A stretch of DNA of 52,816 nucleotides from Pseudozobellia thermophila (GTDB lineage: Bacteria > Bacteroidota > Bacteroidia > Flavobacteriales > Flavobacteriaceae), in the NCBI RefSeq assembly GCF_900141855.1, contig NZ_FQYU01000010.1, positions 69,204 to 122,019 of the forward strand. Reading direction: 5' to 3'. Positions 41,903-51,010 of the stretch are shown in pieces. Every line of letters starts with the position of its first letter. Positions within the stretch are counted from its first letter, which is position 1. The notes below the pieces were generated by a model. That model was not told the DNA's origin. It did no database searches and was given only the letters and a program-made list of their open reading frames with translations. A program made the translations under genes and the position numbers.

Positions 41903-42706
41903 TTGAAATACAAAATACTCTGTTCCGACTTGGACGGAACCCTTCTTTCCACGAAAAGCGATGTATCGGATTTCACTATATCGGAAATCCAACGAATCAA
42001 AGACAGGCTCCGCATTATACTGGTCTCGGCCAGAATGCCCCGCGCCATGACCTATCTGCAGCGCCATTTGGGCATAGAAGACCAACCCATGGTCTGTTAC
42101 AACGGTGCCCTCGTACTCAATGGCGGACAACAGGTCTCATCAACGGAAATCCCCATGGCCCTCCTATCCAAGATTTCCGACCTGGCATCGCGGCATTTTA
42201 TAAAGCTGGGACTATACCACCACAACGAATGGTACGTAGAAGAAAATACCGAACGCGTGCGCAAAGAGATCAGGTATACCCAGACCACTCCCCTGTTCAG
42301 GCCCACCTCCGAAAGCTTGGCCGATTGGGAAAAGCGGGGGATTGGCCCCCATAAAATTATGCTGATGGGCACTAAAAGTACCGCCGATGCCATTTTCCCC
42401 GTCCTTACCGAGAAATGGGGAACGGAACTGAACCTCTATCGGTCGAACGACACCTTGATCGAGATCGCGCCAAAAACGGTTTCAAAACTGACCGCGATAC
42501 AATTGTTGCTCCAAGAGGGGGAGACAATGGCCGATGTCATCTCATTTGGCGACAATTACAACGATATGGAAATGTTGCGGCATTCAGGCCTAGGCGTGGC
42601 CGTAGGCAATGCCCGCGACGAGGTAAAGGCCATTGCGGACCATGTTACCCTGCCCAACACCGAGGACGGGGTGGCCAGCTTTATCAAACAGCATCTGGTA
42701 TTTTAA
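41903..42706 (+). CDS. Cof-type HAD-superfamily hydrolase
   Basis: A 267-residue cytosolic sugar-phosphatase-like protein. HAD motifs: LCSDLDGTLL (I), ILVSARMPRAM (II), the cap domain (about 85-190), K near 202 (III) and FGDNYNDMEML (IV). Members dephosphorylate small phosphorylated metabolites or FMN-like compounds. The start is TTG: no in-frame ATG lies between the -7 element and motif I. The next gene follows after 28 bp. Confidence 0.9.
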   Translation: MKYKILCSDLDGTLLSTKSDVSDFTISEIQRIKDRLRIILVSARMPRAMTYLQRHLGIEDQPMVCYNGALVLNGGQQVSSTEIPMALLSKISDLASRHFIKLGLYHHNEWYVEENTERVRKEIRYTQTTPLFRPTSESLADWEKRGIGPHKIMLMGTKSTADAIFPVLTEKWGTELNLYRSNDTLIEIAPKTVSKLTAIQLLLQEGETMADVISFGDNYNDMEMLRHSGLGVAVGNARDEVKAIADHVTLPNTEDGVASFIKQHLVF

Positions 42707-42734
42707 GTATATTTGGCAAAAGCGACCCTATCAA

Positions 42735-43997
42735 ATGACAGAACCCTTAATTACAGACGATACCGTAGTATTTGGTTTGCTCACCTTATGCCTTGGCTTT
42801 ATCTTCTACACCTCGTCGATCAGTACGGGGTTTTGGAAGAAGTTCTACTCCGTGGTTCCCGCGGTACTCATGGCCTACCTTTTACCTGCCATTTTAGCGA
42901 GTACGGGCCTTGTTTCCGATTCCACCTCGAACCTGTACTTTATGGCGAGCAGGTACCTCTTGCCTGCCGCACTGGTGTTGATGACCTTGAGTATAGACCT
43001 CAAGGCCATATCAAACTTGGGGTCGAAGGCTTTGATCATGTTCTTAACGGGTAGCGCCGGCATAGTTATAGGAGGCCCCATAGCCATCTTGATCGTTTCC
43101 ATTTTCTCCCCGGAAACAGTGGGCGGCAACGATTTTGATGCCATTTGGCGAGGCTTGTCGACCATAGCGGGCAGTTGGATCGGTGGCGGTGCCAATCAAG
43201 CGGCCATGCTCGAGATATTTCAATACAATCCAGAAAAATACGGCGGTATGGTACTTGTCGATATTGTCGTCGCCAATGTATGGATGGCCGTTATATTACT
43301 GGGTGTCGGCAAGACCAAACAGATAGACAATTGGCTCAAGGCCGATACCAGTGCCATTGAATCACTTAAGGTAAAGGTGACCGCTTTTTCCGAAAAAATT
43401 ACCCGGGTTCCTACCTTGAAAGATTATATGATGATGCTTTTCTTCGCCTTTACCGCTACAGGAATAGCCCATTTTTTCGGTAACCACATCAGTTCTTTCC
43501 TTACTTCGACCTATGAAAGCGTCAGTGACAAAAAAAGCTTTCTGTCGTTTTTGGGTTCCGGTTTCTTTTGGATGGTAGTCATTGCAACGACTGTGGGCAT
43601 CGGTCTATCGTTTACCAAGGCAAAAAATTACGAAGGTGCCGGTGCCAGCAAAATTGGAGGGATGTTCATCTACATTCTTGTTGCCACTATAGGCATGAAG
43701 ATGGATTTGGGGAAAGTACTCGAAAACCCGGGATTGATAGCCATCGGATTTATATGGATAAGTATTCATGCAGGTTTGCTGGTTTTGGTGGCCAAACTGA
43801 TCAAGGCCCCCTACTTCTTTTTGGCGGTAGGCAGCCAGGCCAACGTGGGCGGGGCCGCCTCGGCACCCGTGGTCGCTGCGGAGTTCCACCCTTCGCTGAC
43901 TTCGGTAGGGGTATTGCTTTCGGTGTTCGGCTATGTGGTCGGTACCGGAGGTGCCCTGCTTTGCGCCTACCTGATGGAAATCGCCTCAAAAGTGTAA
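42735..43997 (+). CDS. DUF819 family membrane protein
   Basis: A 420-residue inner-membrane protein with about 12 helices. Recognised by GFWKKFYSVVPAVLMAYLLPA near 30, GSWIGGGANQAAMLEIF near 150, GMKMDLGKVLENPGLIAIGF in the second half and NVGGAASAPVVAAEFHPSL near 370. This is the YjcL type, with two structural halves, possibly an anion or solute transporter. No substrate is known. The frame runs on to 42633 inside the HAD gene, but MTEPLITDDTVV at 42735 is the start. Confidence 0.9.
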   Translation: MTEPLITDDTVVFGLLTLCLGFIFYTSSISTGFWKKFYSVVPAVLMAYLLPAILASTGLVSDSTSNLYFMASRYLLPAALVLMTLSIDLKAISNLGSKALIMFLTGSAGIVIGGPIAILIVSIFSPETVGGNDFDAIWRGLSTIAGSWIGGGANQAAMLEIFQYNPEKYGGMVLVDIVVANVWMAVILLGVGKTKQIDNWLKADTSAIESLKVKVTAFSEKITRVPTLKDYMMMLFFAFTATGIAHFFGNHISSFLTSTYESVSDKKSFLSFLGSGFFWMVVIATTVGIGLSFTKAKNYEGAGASKIGGMFIYILVATIGMKMDLGKVLENPGLIAIGFIWISIHAGLLVLVAKLIKAPYFFLAVGSQANVGGAASAPVVAAEFHPSLTSVGVLLSVFGYVVGTGGALLCAYLMEIASKV

Positions 43998-44063
43998 GCA
44001 TACCCCCGAAGGCTTGAACCAAATCAATTTTTTTATTGATATTTGCCCGACCAAATTAAAGAC

Positions 44064-44768
44064 ATGAAAAATCTATTTTTCCTAAGCACCATTTGTTTTT
44101 TGGTTCTTTCCTGCGGAGAAAGCACTACTTCGAATACCATGCAGGTTACCGGAACCGTCAAGGGACTGAAAAAGGGCACGCTTTATTTGCAGCATGTACC
44201 CGATTCCGTGTTGACCACCGTCGATTCCTTACAGGTAGATGGTGATGGCTCCTTCAATTTCAAAACCGAATTGGAGAGTCCTGAAATCTTCTACCTCTAC
44301 CTCAAGAAAAAGGACGCCAACGACATCAACGACCGGATAACCTTTTTTGCCGAGCCGGGCACGATAACGATCAATACCACTTGGAACGCCTTTGACAAAA
44401 ACCCAAAAATCGAAGGCTCCGAAACGCAAAAGAAACTGGAGGAATACCAAAAGACCATGTCGCGTTTCAACATGAAGAACCTCGAGATCCTTCAAATGGT
44501 GACCCAAGCAGGCGCCAATTTGGATTCGGTACAACTCGATTCGCTTCAGGCCCTGAGCGACAAGAACCTCAAGCGAAGCTATGCCTACGCGCTAAACTAT
44601 GCGCTCAACAATAAAAACTCCTACATCGCCCCTTACATCGCCTTGAACGACGTAGCCGATGCGAACGTCATCTATCTCGATTCGGTTTACAAGGCCTTGT
44701 CGCCGGAGATAGCGGCATCGAAATACGGGCGACTTTTAAAAAAGCACTTGGAAAAGGTCAAGAAATAA
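44064..44768 (+). CDS. DUF4369 lipoprotein
   Basis: A 234-residue lipoprotein: MKNLFFLSTICFLVLSCGES gives a lipobox and acylated Cys near residue 17. The DUF4369 region (about 27-120, MQVTGTVKGLKKGTLYLQHV, then DGDGSFNFKTEL) is usually fused to a thioredoxin domain, which is absent here; instead a helical part (about 130-230) follows. The function is unknown. The ORF extends to a TTG at 44043; the ATG at 44064 begins the signal. Confidence 0.85.
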   Translation: MKNLFFLSTICFLVLSCGESTTSNTMQVTGTVKGLKKGTLYLQHVPDSVLTTVDSLQVDGDGSFNFKTELESPEIFYLYLKKKDANDINDRITFFAEPGTITINTTWNAFDKNPKIEGSETQKKLEEYQKTMSRFNMKNLEILQMVTQAGANLDSVQLDSLQALSDKNLKRSYAYALNYALNNKNSYIAPYIALNDVADANVIYLDSVYKALSPEIAASKYGRLLKKHLEKVKK

Positions 44769-44799
44769 AAAAATCCCGTCGCCATGACGGGATTTTTTT
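44767..44799 (+). terminator. Terminator after the DUF4369 lipoprotein gene
   Basis: AAAAAAATCCCGTC-5-GACGGGATTTTTTT, a perfect 14-pair stem, bidirectional, between two convergent genes. Confidence 0.88.
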
Positions 44800-44817
44800 T
44801 ATTGCCTAGGGTATCCA

Positions 44818-45087
44818 TTAACCCAGTTTGTTCACTTTTTCGGCCAATTCGACGGCCTTTTTCTCCAGTTCGGCACGTACCTTTCTTAGGTGCGCCTTTC
44901 TATTTTCAACCTTTCGGTCGTTCACTTTTTCGATTAGGTCATCAAAGGTTTCGATGGCCTCATCAATAATTTTGCCGCCCTCTTTGGAGTCTTGATCGTT
45001 ATTTGCCCCATCGACGATATAAACCGCTTCGATGATATCGCCCAGCACATTATTGATATCCTTTTTCAATTCTCTTACACTTGCCAT
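44818..45087 (-). CDS. Small helical protein of unknown function
   Basis: An 89-residue, strongly charged, probably all-helical protein: MASVRELKKDINNVLGDIIE at the start and RAELEKKAVELAEKVNKL at the end, with heptad-like spacing typical of coiled coils. Longer starts to 45381 are inside manA and are rejected because a -7 element lies at 45105-45112. I do not recognise a family. It follows manA after 65 bp. Confidence 0.75.
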   Translation of the reverse strand: MASVRELKKDINNVLGDIIEAVYIVDGANNDQDSKEGGKIIDEAIETFDDLIEKVNDRKVENRKAHLRKVRAELEKKAVELAEKVNKLG

Positions 45088-45104
45088 AATACATTTATTT
45101 TTGG

Positions 45105-45112
45105 CAAAAATA
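45105..45112 (-). promoter_or_regulatory. Predicted -7 element of the small helical protein gene
   Basis: Minus-strand TATTTTTG, an exact TAnnTTTG match; leader about 12 nt. Confidence 0.5.
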
Positions 45113-45152
45113 GCCCTTTTTATCTCAACTTGATTATAATTTGTAAATCGCA

Positions 45153-46121
45153 CTAAATGCTGACTTCCAACAGCCGGGCCCCATCGGTAGATATCTTTAC
45201 CGCCTCCGTCGATGCCGCGAGCAAGGTTGTCTGTCCCTTTTCGATTTCGACCGATCCGAATTCGTTCGCAATGGTAGCCGCACCACCTACGCACATATAA
45301 ATGGTAAACGAGTCCCTGTCCCCCAGGTCTTGTTCGAGGTCTTTCGACAAGTCCAAATAGTTGGTGGTAAAATAGGGGCAATCCACCATCGGGTTCACCG
45401 CATCCTTTTGGTTGCCGTACGCGACCTTAAAGTCGTCCTTCTTGGTGTAGTCGATGGCATCCAACGCCAAGTCGGTATGCAGTTCGCGAAGGTTGCCGTT
45501 CTTGTCCCTCCTGTTAAAGTCGAAGACCCTGTAGGTGATGTCGGAAGTCTGCTGGATCTCGGCCAGCAAAACCCCAGCCCCAATGGCATGTATCTTTCCC
45601 GTATTGATAAAAAAGGTGTCGCCTTCGGCCACCTTTTCGTAATTGAGCAGGTCTAGCAGGCTATCGTCTTCCAGGCTTTTGGCGTATTCCTCCTTGGTAA
45701 CATCCTTGTTAAAGCCTACGATGAGCCGGGCATCCTGGTCGGCATCCATAACGTACCACATCTCTGTCTTGCCGAAGGAATTGTGCCGTTTTTTGGCCAG
45801 TTCGTCGTTCGGGTGCAATTGGATCGACAGGTCTTGCTTGGCATCGATAAACTTGATAAGGATGGGAAAATCCGTTCCAAAGCGTTCATAGACCGATTTC
45901 CCCAGCAATTGCCCAGGTGCCTGATCGATCAGTTGCTGTAAGGATCTTCCGGCAAGCGCCCCATTTTCGACAATGGAAACGTCGCCCTTTACCGCCGAAA
46001 GCTCCCAACTTTCGCCGGTAATATCGCTTTCAATGGGTTTGCCCAATACATCCCTAAGTTTGGTCCCGCCCCATAGGCGTTCTTTTAGTATGGGCTGAAA
46101 TTTCAATGGATAAAAGTTCAT
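45153..46121 (-). CDS. manA: Mannose-6-phosphate isomerase, class I
   Basis: A 322-residue zinc enzyme interconverting fructose-6-P and mannose-6-P. It begins LKFQPILKERLWGGTKLRDVLG, and the metal site is in DLSIQLHPNDELAKK (near 100, Gln and His) and GKTEMWYVMDAD (Glu), with a further His in GKIHAIGAGVLLAEIQQTSDITYRVFD. This is the short form with no C-terminal extension, common in Bacteroidetes. It is separated from bcp by 6 bp, so they are in one operon with queD and idi. Confidence 0.94.
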   Translation of the reverse strand: MNFYPLKFQPILKERLWGGTKLRDVLGKPIESDITGESWELSAVKGDVSIVENGALAGRSLQQLIDQAPGQLLGKSVYERFGTDFPILIKFIDAKQDLSIQLHPNDELAKKRHNSFGKTEMWYVMDADQDARLIVGFNKDVTKEEYAKSLEDDSLLDLLNYEKVAEGDTFFINTGKIHAIGAGVLLAEIQQTSDITYRVFDFNRRDKNGNLRELHTDLALDAIDYTKKDDFKVAYGNQKDAVNPMVDCPYFTTNYLDLSKDLEQDLGDRDSFTIYMCVGGAATIANEFGSVEIEKGQTTLLAASTEAVKISTDGARLLEVSI

Positions 46122-46127
46122 AATCGA

Positions 46128-46583
46128 TTATAATTTGATGGATTTCAAGGCCTTTAAGGCCTCTTGAATATGTCGTGAAGCCCCCATGCTGTTAAAGACC
46201 ATGGCTACTTTTCCTTTCCGGTCGACCACATAGGTCTCCCTGCCCGGCAATATTAACAAATGCTTTTCTACCTTAAAGGCCTTTCTTACCTTTTTATCGG
46301 TATCGGCCAGCAACGTAAAGGGCAGCCTATGTTTTTCAGCAAAGTTCCTATGCTTTTCCGAAGAATCGGAGCTGATCCCGATTACTTCCGCACCCAGCTC
46401 TTGAAACTGTTCATAACCATCCCTAAAGCCACAGGCCTCCTTTGTACAGCCCGGGGTGTCGTCTTTCGGATAAAAATAGATCACCATTGGTTTTTTCCCC
46501 TTTAGATCGGCACTCGAAAAGACCTTGCCATATTGGTCTGGCAGGGTAAAATCAGGAATTTCGTCACCTACTTTCAAGCCCAT
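46128..46583 (-). CDS. bcp: Thioredoxin-dependent peroxiredoxin, Bcp/PrxQ type
   Basis: A 151-residue cytosolic peroxiredoxin. The peroxidatic and resolving cysteines are both in DTPGCTKEACGFRDGY near 46-51, the C-x4-C of the Bcp class. The ends PDFTLPDQYGKVFSSADLKG and ETYVVDRKGKVAMVFNSMGA are standard. It removes organic peroxides. Only 2 bp separate it from queD. Confidence 0.95.
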   Translation of the reverse strand: MGLKVGDEIPDFTLPDQYGKVFSSADLKGKKPMVIYFYPKDDTPGCTKEACGFRDGYEQFQELGAEVIGISSDSSEKHRNFAEKHRLPFTLLADTDKKVRKAFKVEKHLLILPGRETYVVDRKGKVAMVFNSMGASRHIQEALKALKSIKL

Positions 46584-46585
46584 GG

Positions 46586-46993
46586 CTAACCGGAAAAAGT
46601 TACAAAATTACGGGGGGTTTCGAACAGGGTTACCTCAAGTTCGTTGTCATCGTGAATATGGGGGCGAAGCTTGTTCCATATAACCACCGCTATGTTTTCG
46701 GCCGTGGGGTTAAGCGCCTTGAACTCGGGTACCTCGAGATTGAGGTTCTTATGGTCGAGCGCATCCTCGACCTTGTCGGCAATCAATTCCTTTAAAACCT
46801 TCATATCCATTACAAACCCTGTCTTCGGATCGATTTCACCGGTAACGCTCACAATCAACTCGTAGTTGTGCCCGTGATAATTGGGATTGTTGCACTTGCC
46901 AAAAACAGCTTGGTTTTTTTCATCGTCCCATTCCGGACAATACAATCGATGGGCCGCGTTAAAATGTGCCTTTCTGCTGACTTTAACCTTCAT
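46586..46993 (-). CDS. 6-pyruvoyl-tetrahydropterin synthase / QueD-like protein
   Basis: A 135-residue T-fold enzyme. Zinc-binding histidines are in HFNAAHRL near 12 and YHGHNYEL near 35, with the catalytic Cys in GKCNNPN. It acts on dihydroneopterin triphosphate, the product of FolE, to make either 6-carboxytetrahydropterin (queuosine) or pyruvoyl-tetrahydropterin. The active-site sequence alone does not decide between QueD and PTPS. The frame extends to 47035 but overlaps idi; the ATG at 46993 leaves a 4-bp gap. Confidence 0.88.
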   Translation of the reverse strand: MKVKVSRKAHFNAAHRLYCPEWDDEKNQAVFGKCNNPNYHGHNYELIVSVTGEIDPKTGFVMDMKVLKELIADKVEDALDHKNLNLEVPEFKALNPTAENIAVVIWNKLRPHIHDDNELEVTLFETPRNFVTFSG

Positions 46994-46997
46994 GGCT

Positions 46998-47528
46998 CTA
47001 GGGTTTTTGGGAGATATGGCTATAGAATTTTTCAAAAATGATCTTGAACCACTCGGTATACCTATCGGGGTTCCGTTCGATATCCGACCTTACCGCTTCG
47101 GGCTTCATCCATTTCCAATCGGCCACCTCATTTGGGTTGATCTGTGGCTCTCCGTCATACCTGCCCATCATTACGTGATCCAACTCATGTTCGGTAAGTC
47201 CGTTGTCGAAGGGAGCCTTGTATATAAACGAAAACAACTCCTTGAGTTCGGTTACAAAGCCCATCTCTTCCTGAAGCCTCCGTTTGCCCGCTTCAATATT
47301 GCTTTCGCCCACGCGTTGGTGGCTGCAGCAGGTGTTCGTCCACAATAGTGGGGAGTGGTATTTGTGTGCTGCCCTTTGCTGTAACATGGTCTCGCCCCTA
47401 TCGTTCATCACAAAAACGGAAAATGCCCGATGGAGCACCGCCTTCTCGTGCGCCTCCATCTTGGGCATGGTGCCTATGGGGTTATTGTCCGGGTCTACTA
47501 ATATTACCTCTTCTTCTTTCAATAGCAC
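46998..47528 (-). CDS. idi: Isopentenyl-diphosphate delta-isomerase, type 1
   Basis: A 176-residue Nudix-fold enzyme interconverting IPP and DMAPP. The catalytic Cys is in WTNTCCSHQRVGE near 70, and the metal-binding Nudix block is RLQEEMGFVTELKELF; a further Glu is in YDGEPQINPNEVADWKWM near 127. The Bacteroidetes makes isoprenoids by the MEP or mevalonate route; here type 1 is used. First gene of idi-queD-bcp-manA. Confidence 0.94.
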   Translation of the reverse strand: MLLKEEEVILVDPDNNPIGTMPKMEAHEKAVLHRAFSVFVMNDRGETMLQQRAAHKYHSPLLWTNTCCSHQRVGESNIEAGKRRLQEEMGFVTELKELFSFIYKAPFDNGLTEHELDHVMMGRYDGEPQINPNEVADWKWMKPEAVRSDIERNPDRYTEWFKIIFEKFYSHISQKP

Positions 47529-48005
47529 TATTTTAGTCGGTAGGGATTATGGCCCCCAAACGGGTTCAACTACAAAAATAGTATCTTTCGGCCAGTATCG
47601 TGCCAAGAGCCTCCTAAATTATAGTTAGCACATTCCCAAAAGACTGACCGAGAAATTGAAAGCGCCCCTGCACCTGTTTGCGGTGGGACAATGAAAAAAT
47701 ATCAGTCCATATAGCTATAACCCGAAAGTGTCTTGTTGCCCGCCATTATCCACATCGGCCATCTTAAATGGGTACTAGGCCGAACCAGCGGCCGTGGTAG
47801 ACCAGGTCGGGACATCACGATACCCCATTTTTATCAAAAGGGGCCCCATGTAGTATATCGCCCGAGCAGGTTTTTTAAGGAAGGAGGGAGTGGCATTACC
47901 CCTATCACCGATGGTATTATTGGCCTCTTTACCTGTAGGGAAGCCGGGCAAATTTCGGGTTGGGGACATGGACCCGAATTCAGGCACTTCGACCTCGAGA
48001 TCGGG
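47529..48005. other. 477-bp interval without a convincing gene
   Basis: It contains the idi -7 element. A 174-codon frame on the plus strand starts at 47733 but runs deep into the PorP/SprF gene in antisense, so it is rejected. A 70-codon minus frame (47987-47775) has no family features. I see no tRNA or strong hairpin. It may be the degraded 3' end or leader of the surface cluster. Confidence 0.5.
47573..47580 (-). promoter_or_regulatory. Predicted -7 element of the idi operon
   Basis: Minus-strand TATTTTTG, an exact TAnnTTTG match; the leader would be about 39 nt. Confidence 0.5.
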
Positions 48006-48953
48006 TCAAAAGAAACGCGGGGATTTCAAGTTGCCCTTGGTACTGATAAAGTCGTAGCGCAGGATGGCCTCAAACGAACCGGAATTGTATATGGCCTCAC
48101 CCAGTTCGGTAACTTCTCGATCATAGGCAAGGCCGATCAAGAACTTTTCCGAAATATTGAAACCGACCATTCCGCTGAATGCGGCATCCCAACGATAGGC
48201 CGCTCCCAAGATGAACTTTTCGCTGAACATAAAGTTGGCCGAAACGTCTACCTGTAAAGGTGCCCCGGTAACCAGTTTGGTCAAGAGGGCCGGCTTGAAT
48301 TTTGTGTTGTCGTTCAGGTCCCAGACATATCCGGTGATCAAATAGAAATTCATTTGTTCCTTGGCCGTAGATAGGCTAGTTTCATCAAAATGTCGGGTCT
48401 CCAGGATCCGGGGTACCGATAGGCCGGCATAGAACCGCTCGTTGTGGTAATAGACCCCGGCACCGATATTGGGCGAAAATTTGTTTTCGATATCGTTCTG
48501 AAGGCTGGCGTCGGTGGTATACTGGTTGAGTTCGGAAAAACGCACGTCCAATAAATGGGCACTCGCCTTAAGTCCAAAACTCAGCCTCCCCTCGGTCGAA
48601 GTATATACGGTATACGAAAAATCGACATCGAAATAAGTTTCCGAGGTCGGTCCGATCTGGTCGTTTACAATGGAAAGGCCGAGTCCTACCCCCCTATACC
48701 CTATGGGCGAGTGCAAATTGAAGGTCTGGGTGGTAGGTGCCCCATCGAGTCCCACCCATTGCGAGCGGTACAGGAGGGCCGTACTGATATGGCCCCGTGA
48801 ACCGGCATAGGCCGGGTTGACAGTCACCGTATTATACATGTACTGTGTGTATTGGGAATCTTGTTGAGCCATACCTTTCGGGAGTGCAGCCATAAACAAC
48901 AGGGCGAATAGTACACCGATTTTATAAGCTATTGTGCTTTGATATGGAATCAT
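48006..48953 (-). CDS. PorP/SprF-family type IX secretion outer-membrane protein
   Basis: A 315-residue outer-membrane beta-barrel. The signal peptide ends near GMAQQ, then the family signature QDSQYTQYMYNTVTVNPAYAGS and ALLYRSQWVGLDGAPTTQ. The C-terminal strands include YRWDAAFSGMVGFNISEKFLIG and AILRYDF. PorP/SprF proteins work with type B T9SS cargo, usually encoded next door, as here. The upstream gene ends 8 bp before this start, so they are coupled. Confidence 0.94.
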   Translation of the reverse strand: MIPYQSTIAYKIGVLFALLFMAALPKGMAQQDSQYTQYMYNTVTVNPAYAGSRGHISTALLYRSQWVGLDGAPTTQTFNLHSPIGYRGVGLGLSIVNDQIGPTSETYFDVDFSYTVYTSTEGRLSFGLKASAHLLDVRFSELNQYTTDASLQNDIENKFSPNIGAGVYYHNERFYAGLSVPRILETRHFDETSLSTAKEQMNFYLITGYVWDLNDNTKFKPALLTKLVTGAPLQVDVSANFMFSEKFILGAAYRWDAAFSGMVGFNISEKFLIGLAYDREVTELGEAIYNSGSFEAILRYDFISTKGNLKSPRFF

Positions 48954-48961
48954 AGTAATTG

Positions 48962-50989
48962 CTATCTATTAATATATATGTACCCTGAAAGGGTTTGCTG
49001 TTCCCCGGTGGCATCTTTGTAATCCAAAATATAGAAGTAGGTACCTACCGGTAGTTTTCTATCGGCGTCGACGGTCACCCTACCTTGGGAAGTACCGTCA
49101 AAAACATTGCCTTCGGTATTATAGGCCCTTGTTTGGTATACCAGAACGCCCCATCGGTTATAGATCCGTATCGAATTATCGGGATAATTTTCGAGGCCCG
49201 TAATGGTCAGCACATCGTGCGCACCATCGTTATTTGGGGTAACCACGTTAAAGACCTCTATAGGTTCTTCCTCTTCATTGGGCTCCAGATATTCAGGTAT
49301 GCCATCGCCATCGGTATCGTCATTTGCATAATTGCCATCGACATTTACATCTTCATTCTTACTTTCTATACCGTCGTCGTCGTCGTCGGTATCGCGGTAA
49401 TTCGATTCCCCATCTCCATCTGTGTTCGGCAAGTCGTTGTAAGGATCGTCTATCTCGTCGTTAACGTCCCTATCAATGGCCGTTTCCCCTTCATAGCCGT
49501 CGTCAAGGCCATCGCGATCCTTATCGGAACCGATAAGGGTAACTTCAGGAATTCCATCTTGATCATGGTCATGTCCTTCTATGCTATCGGGAATGTTGTC
49601 GTTATCGCTGTCTTCGTCAACATAGTCGGGCAAACCATCCCCATCGGTATCCTCGGGAACAATACCCAACATTCCGTTGTTTTCATAGGCATCGTCTACA
49701 CCGTTGCCATTTGCGTCCAATCCGCTTGGAGGAGTATAGTCGATGGTCGACTGTGCCTCGACGTTGTCGGGTATGCCATCATTGTCACTATCGATATCGA
49801 GATAATCGGGGATACCGTCGCCATCGGTATCGGTCGCATTGGTCGACGGATCATTGTCGGCATCCAGATTCAGGTCTTCAAAACTGTCAAGAATCCCATC
49901 GTTATCGGTATCGAGGTCTATGGCGTCGCTAACGATAACGGTCACCGTGGCCGTATCGCAGTTCCCTACCGTATCACAAAGGGTGTAGGTAAAGGCGTCC
50001 GTACCGTCAAAATTTTCGTTGGGTGTATAGGTAAGCGTATCGTCGGACGGATCGTTTGGCGTACCCCTATCATCAAGGGTAATGGTTCCGTTGGATGGAT
50101 CGGTCGTTGTCAAACTGCCCGAGGACGGAATATCATTGTCGTTATCAAGTATATTTAAGAGGACGGGAGTGTCCTCGGCGGTGGCAAAAGAGTCGTCCAT
50201 GGTATCGAGGATCGGCAGTACGTCTACCGTGACGGTGGCCGTACTACAATCGCCAAAAACATTGCAAAGCGAATAGTTAAATGAATCTTGACCATTAAAA
50301 TCCGGATCGGGAACATAGGTTACGATATCGTCGGTGGGGTCGTTGGGAGTTCCACTGTCATCTACATTTACCGTACCGTTTGCCGGATTGGTCGTCGAGA
50401 GCATACCTTCACTGGGAAGTTCGCTATCGTTGGCAAAAATGTCGACAATTACCGAATCGTCTTCATCGACGGAGACCACATCGTCGACCAGTACCGCCGA
50501 CTCATCGATACATACGACGGTAAAACTAGGTAGGTTCTTGGCATTACCGGCCTTATGGATCGTGGCCATGTAGCGTTCCACATTTTGGGTGGCTATAACC
50601 GTGGGCGCACTTTGATCGCCAGGTAATGGCGGACTCCAACTGACAGTGGCCCCTGGCGAAAGGTGATCGGTATTATCACTAATATCAAGGGTAACCTCGT
50701 TGTAGGGCGAATTGCAATTGGTTACGATAAAATAACTGGTTGCGTTCTTGCCACATAAGGTACCGTCATAGACCGCAAAGTAAACCCCTTGGTCGGTGAC
50801 TTCCAAAAACGGATCGGTACTCAGCACCGTACCCGTATCTTGCGCCTCGTACCAACGAAAATTGGTCCGGGTCTCCTCTGCCGTATCGGCCGGGGCCCTC
50901 AATAGGTACTGGGCGTTGGATACCGCAAATCCCAATAGGGTAAATACTATACTGACAACAAGCTTCTTATATGTAGGTCTTACCTTCAA
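48962..50989 (-). CDS. T9SS type B surface protein with tandem-95 and calcium-binding repeats
   Basis: A 675-residue exported protein. Signal peptide about 1-26. Residues 27-165 are an Ig-like part; about 169-256 and 263-353 are two cadherin-like tandem-95 repeats sharing NDPTDD/NDPSDD, YTP and TATVT positions. Residues 357-580 are thrombospondin type 3-like Asp/Gly/Asn repeats ([12 protein letters not shown] and others) that bind calcium. The last 90 residues are the CHU_C / gliding-associated type B domain ([36 protein letters not shown]). It would stay at the cell surface through T9SS with the adjacent PorP/SprF. Confidence 0.93.
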   Translation of the reverse strand: MKVRPTYKKLVVSIVFTLLGFAVSNAQYLLRAPADTAEETRTNFRWYEAQDTGTVLSTDPFLEVTDQGVYFAVYDGTLCGKNATSYFIVTNCNSPYNEVTLDISDNTDHLSPGATVSWSPPLPGDQSAPTVIATQNVERYMATIHKAGNAKNLPSFTVVCIDESAVLVDDVVSVDEDDSVIVDIFANDSELPSEGMLSTTNPANGTVNVDDSGTPNDPTDDIVTYVPDPDFNGQDSFNYSLCNVFGDCSTATVTVDVLPILDTMDDSFATAEDTPVLLNILDNDNDIPSSGSLTTTDPSNGTITLDDRGTPNDPSDDTLTYTPNENFDGTDAFTYTLCDTVGNCDTATVTVIVSDAIDLDTDNDGILDSFEDLNLDADNDPSTNATDTDGDGIPDYLDIDSDNDGIPDNVEAQSTIDYTPPSGLDANGNGVDDAYENNGMLGIVPEDTDGDGLPDYVDEDSDNDNIPDSIEGHDHDQDGIPEVTLIGSDKDRDGLDDGYEGETAIDRDVNDEIDDPYNDLPNTDGDGESNYRDTDDDDDGIESKNEDVNVDGNYANDDTDGDGIPEYLEPNEEEEPIEVFNVVTPNNDGAHDVLTITGLENYPDNSIRIYNRWGVLVYQTRAYNTEGNVFDGTSQGRVTVDADRKLPVGTYFYILDYKDATGEQQTLSGYIYINR

Positions 50990-51010
50990 ATCGACGGTCT
51001 ATCATTTAAA

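Noticed and set aside
42633-43997. Long start for the DUF819 gene at 42633
   Set aside because: The extra part lies within the HAD gene in another frame and precedes the first conserved helix.
44818-45381. The 187-codon reading of the small helical protein
   Set aside because: Its first 98 codons fall in another frame of manA; an internal ATG with a -7 element just upstream gives the 89-residue form.
47733-48257. A 174-codon plus-strand frame in the interval before PorP/SprF
   Set aside because: Half of it lies antisense to the PorP/SprF barrel, and its product shows no motif.
49085-50158. A 357-codon plus-strand frame antisense to the type B surface protein gene
   Set aside because: Its Ile/Val-rich text is the mirror of Asp/Gly-rich repeat codons (GAT/GAC, ATC); no homology-like motif, and the minus frame is clearly a known architecture.
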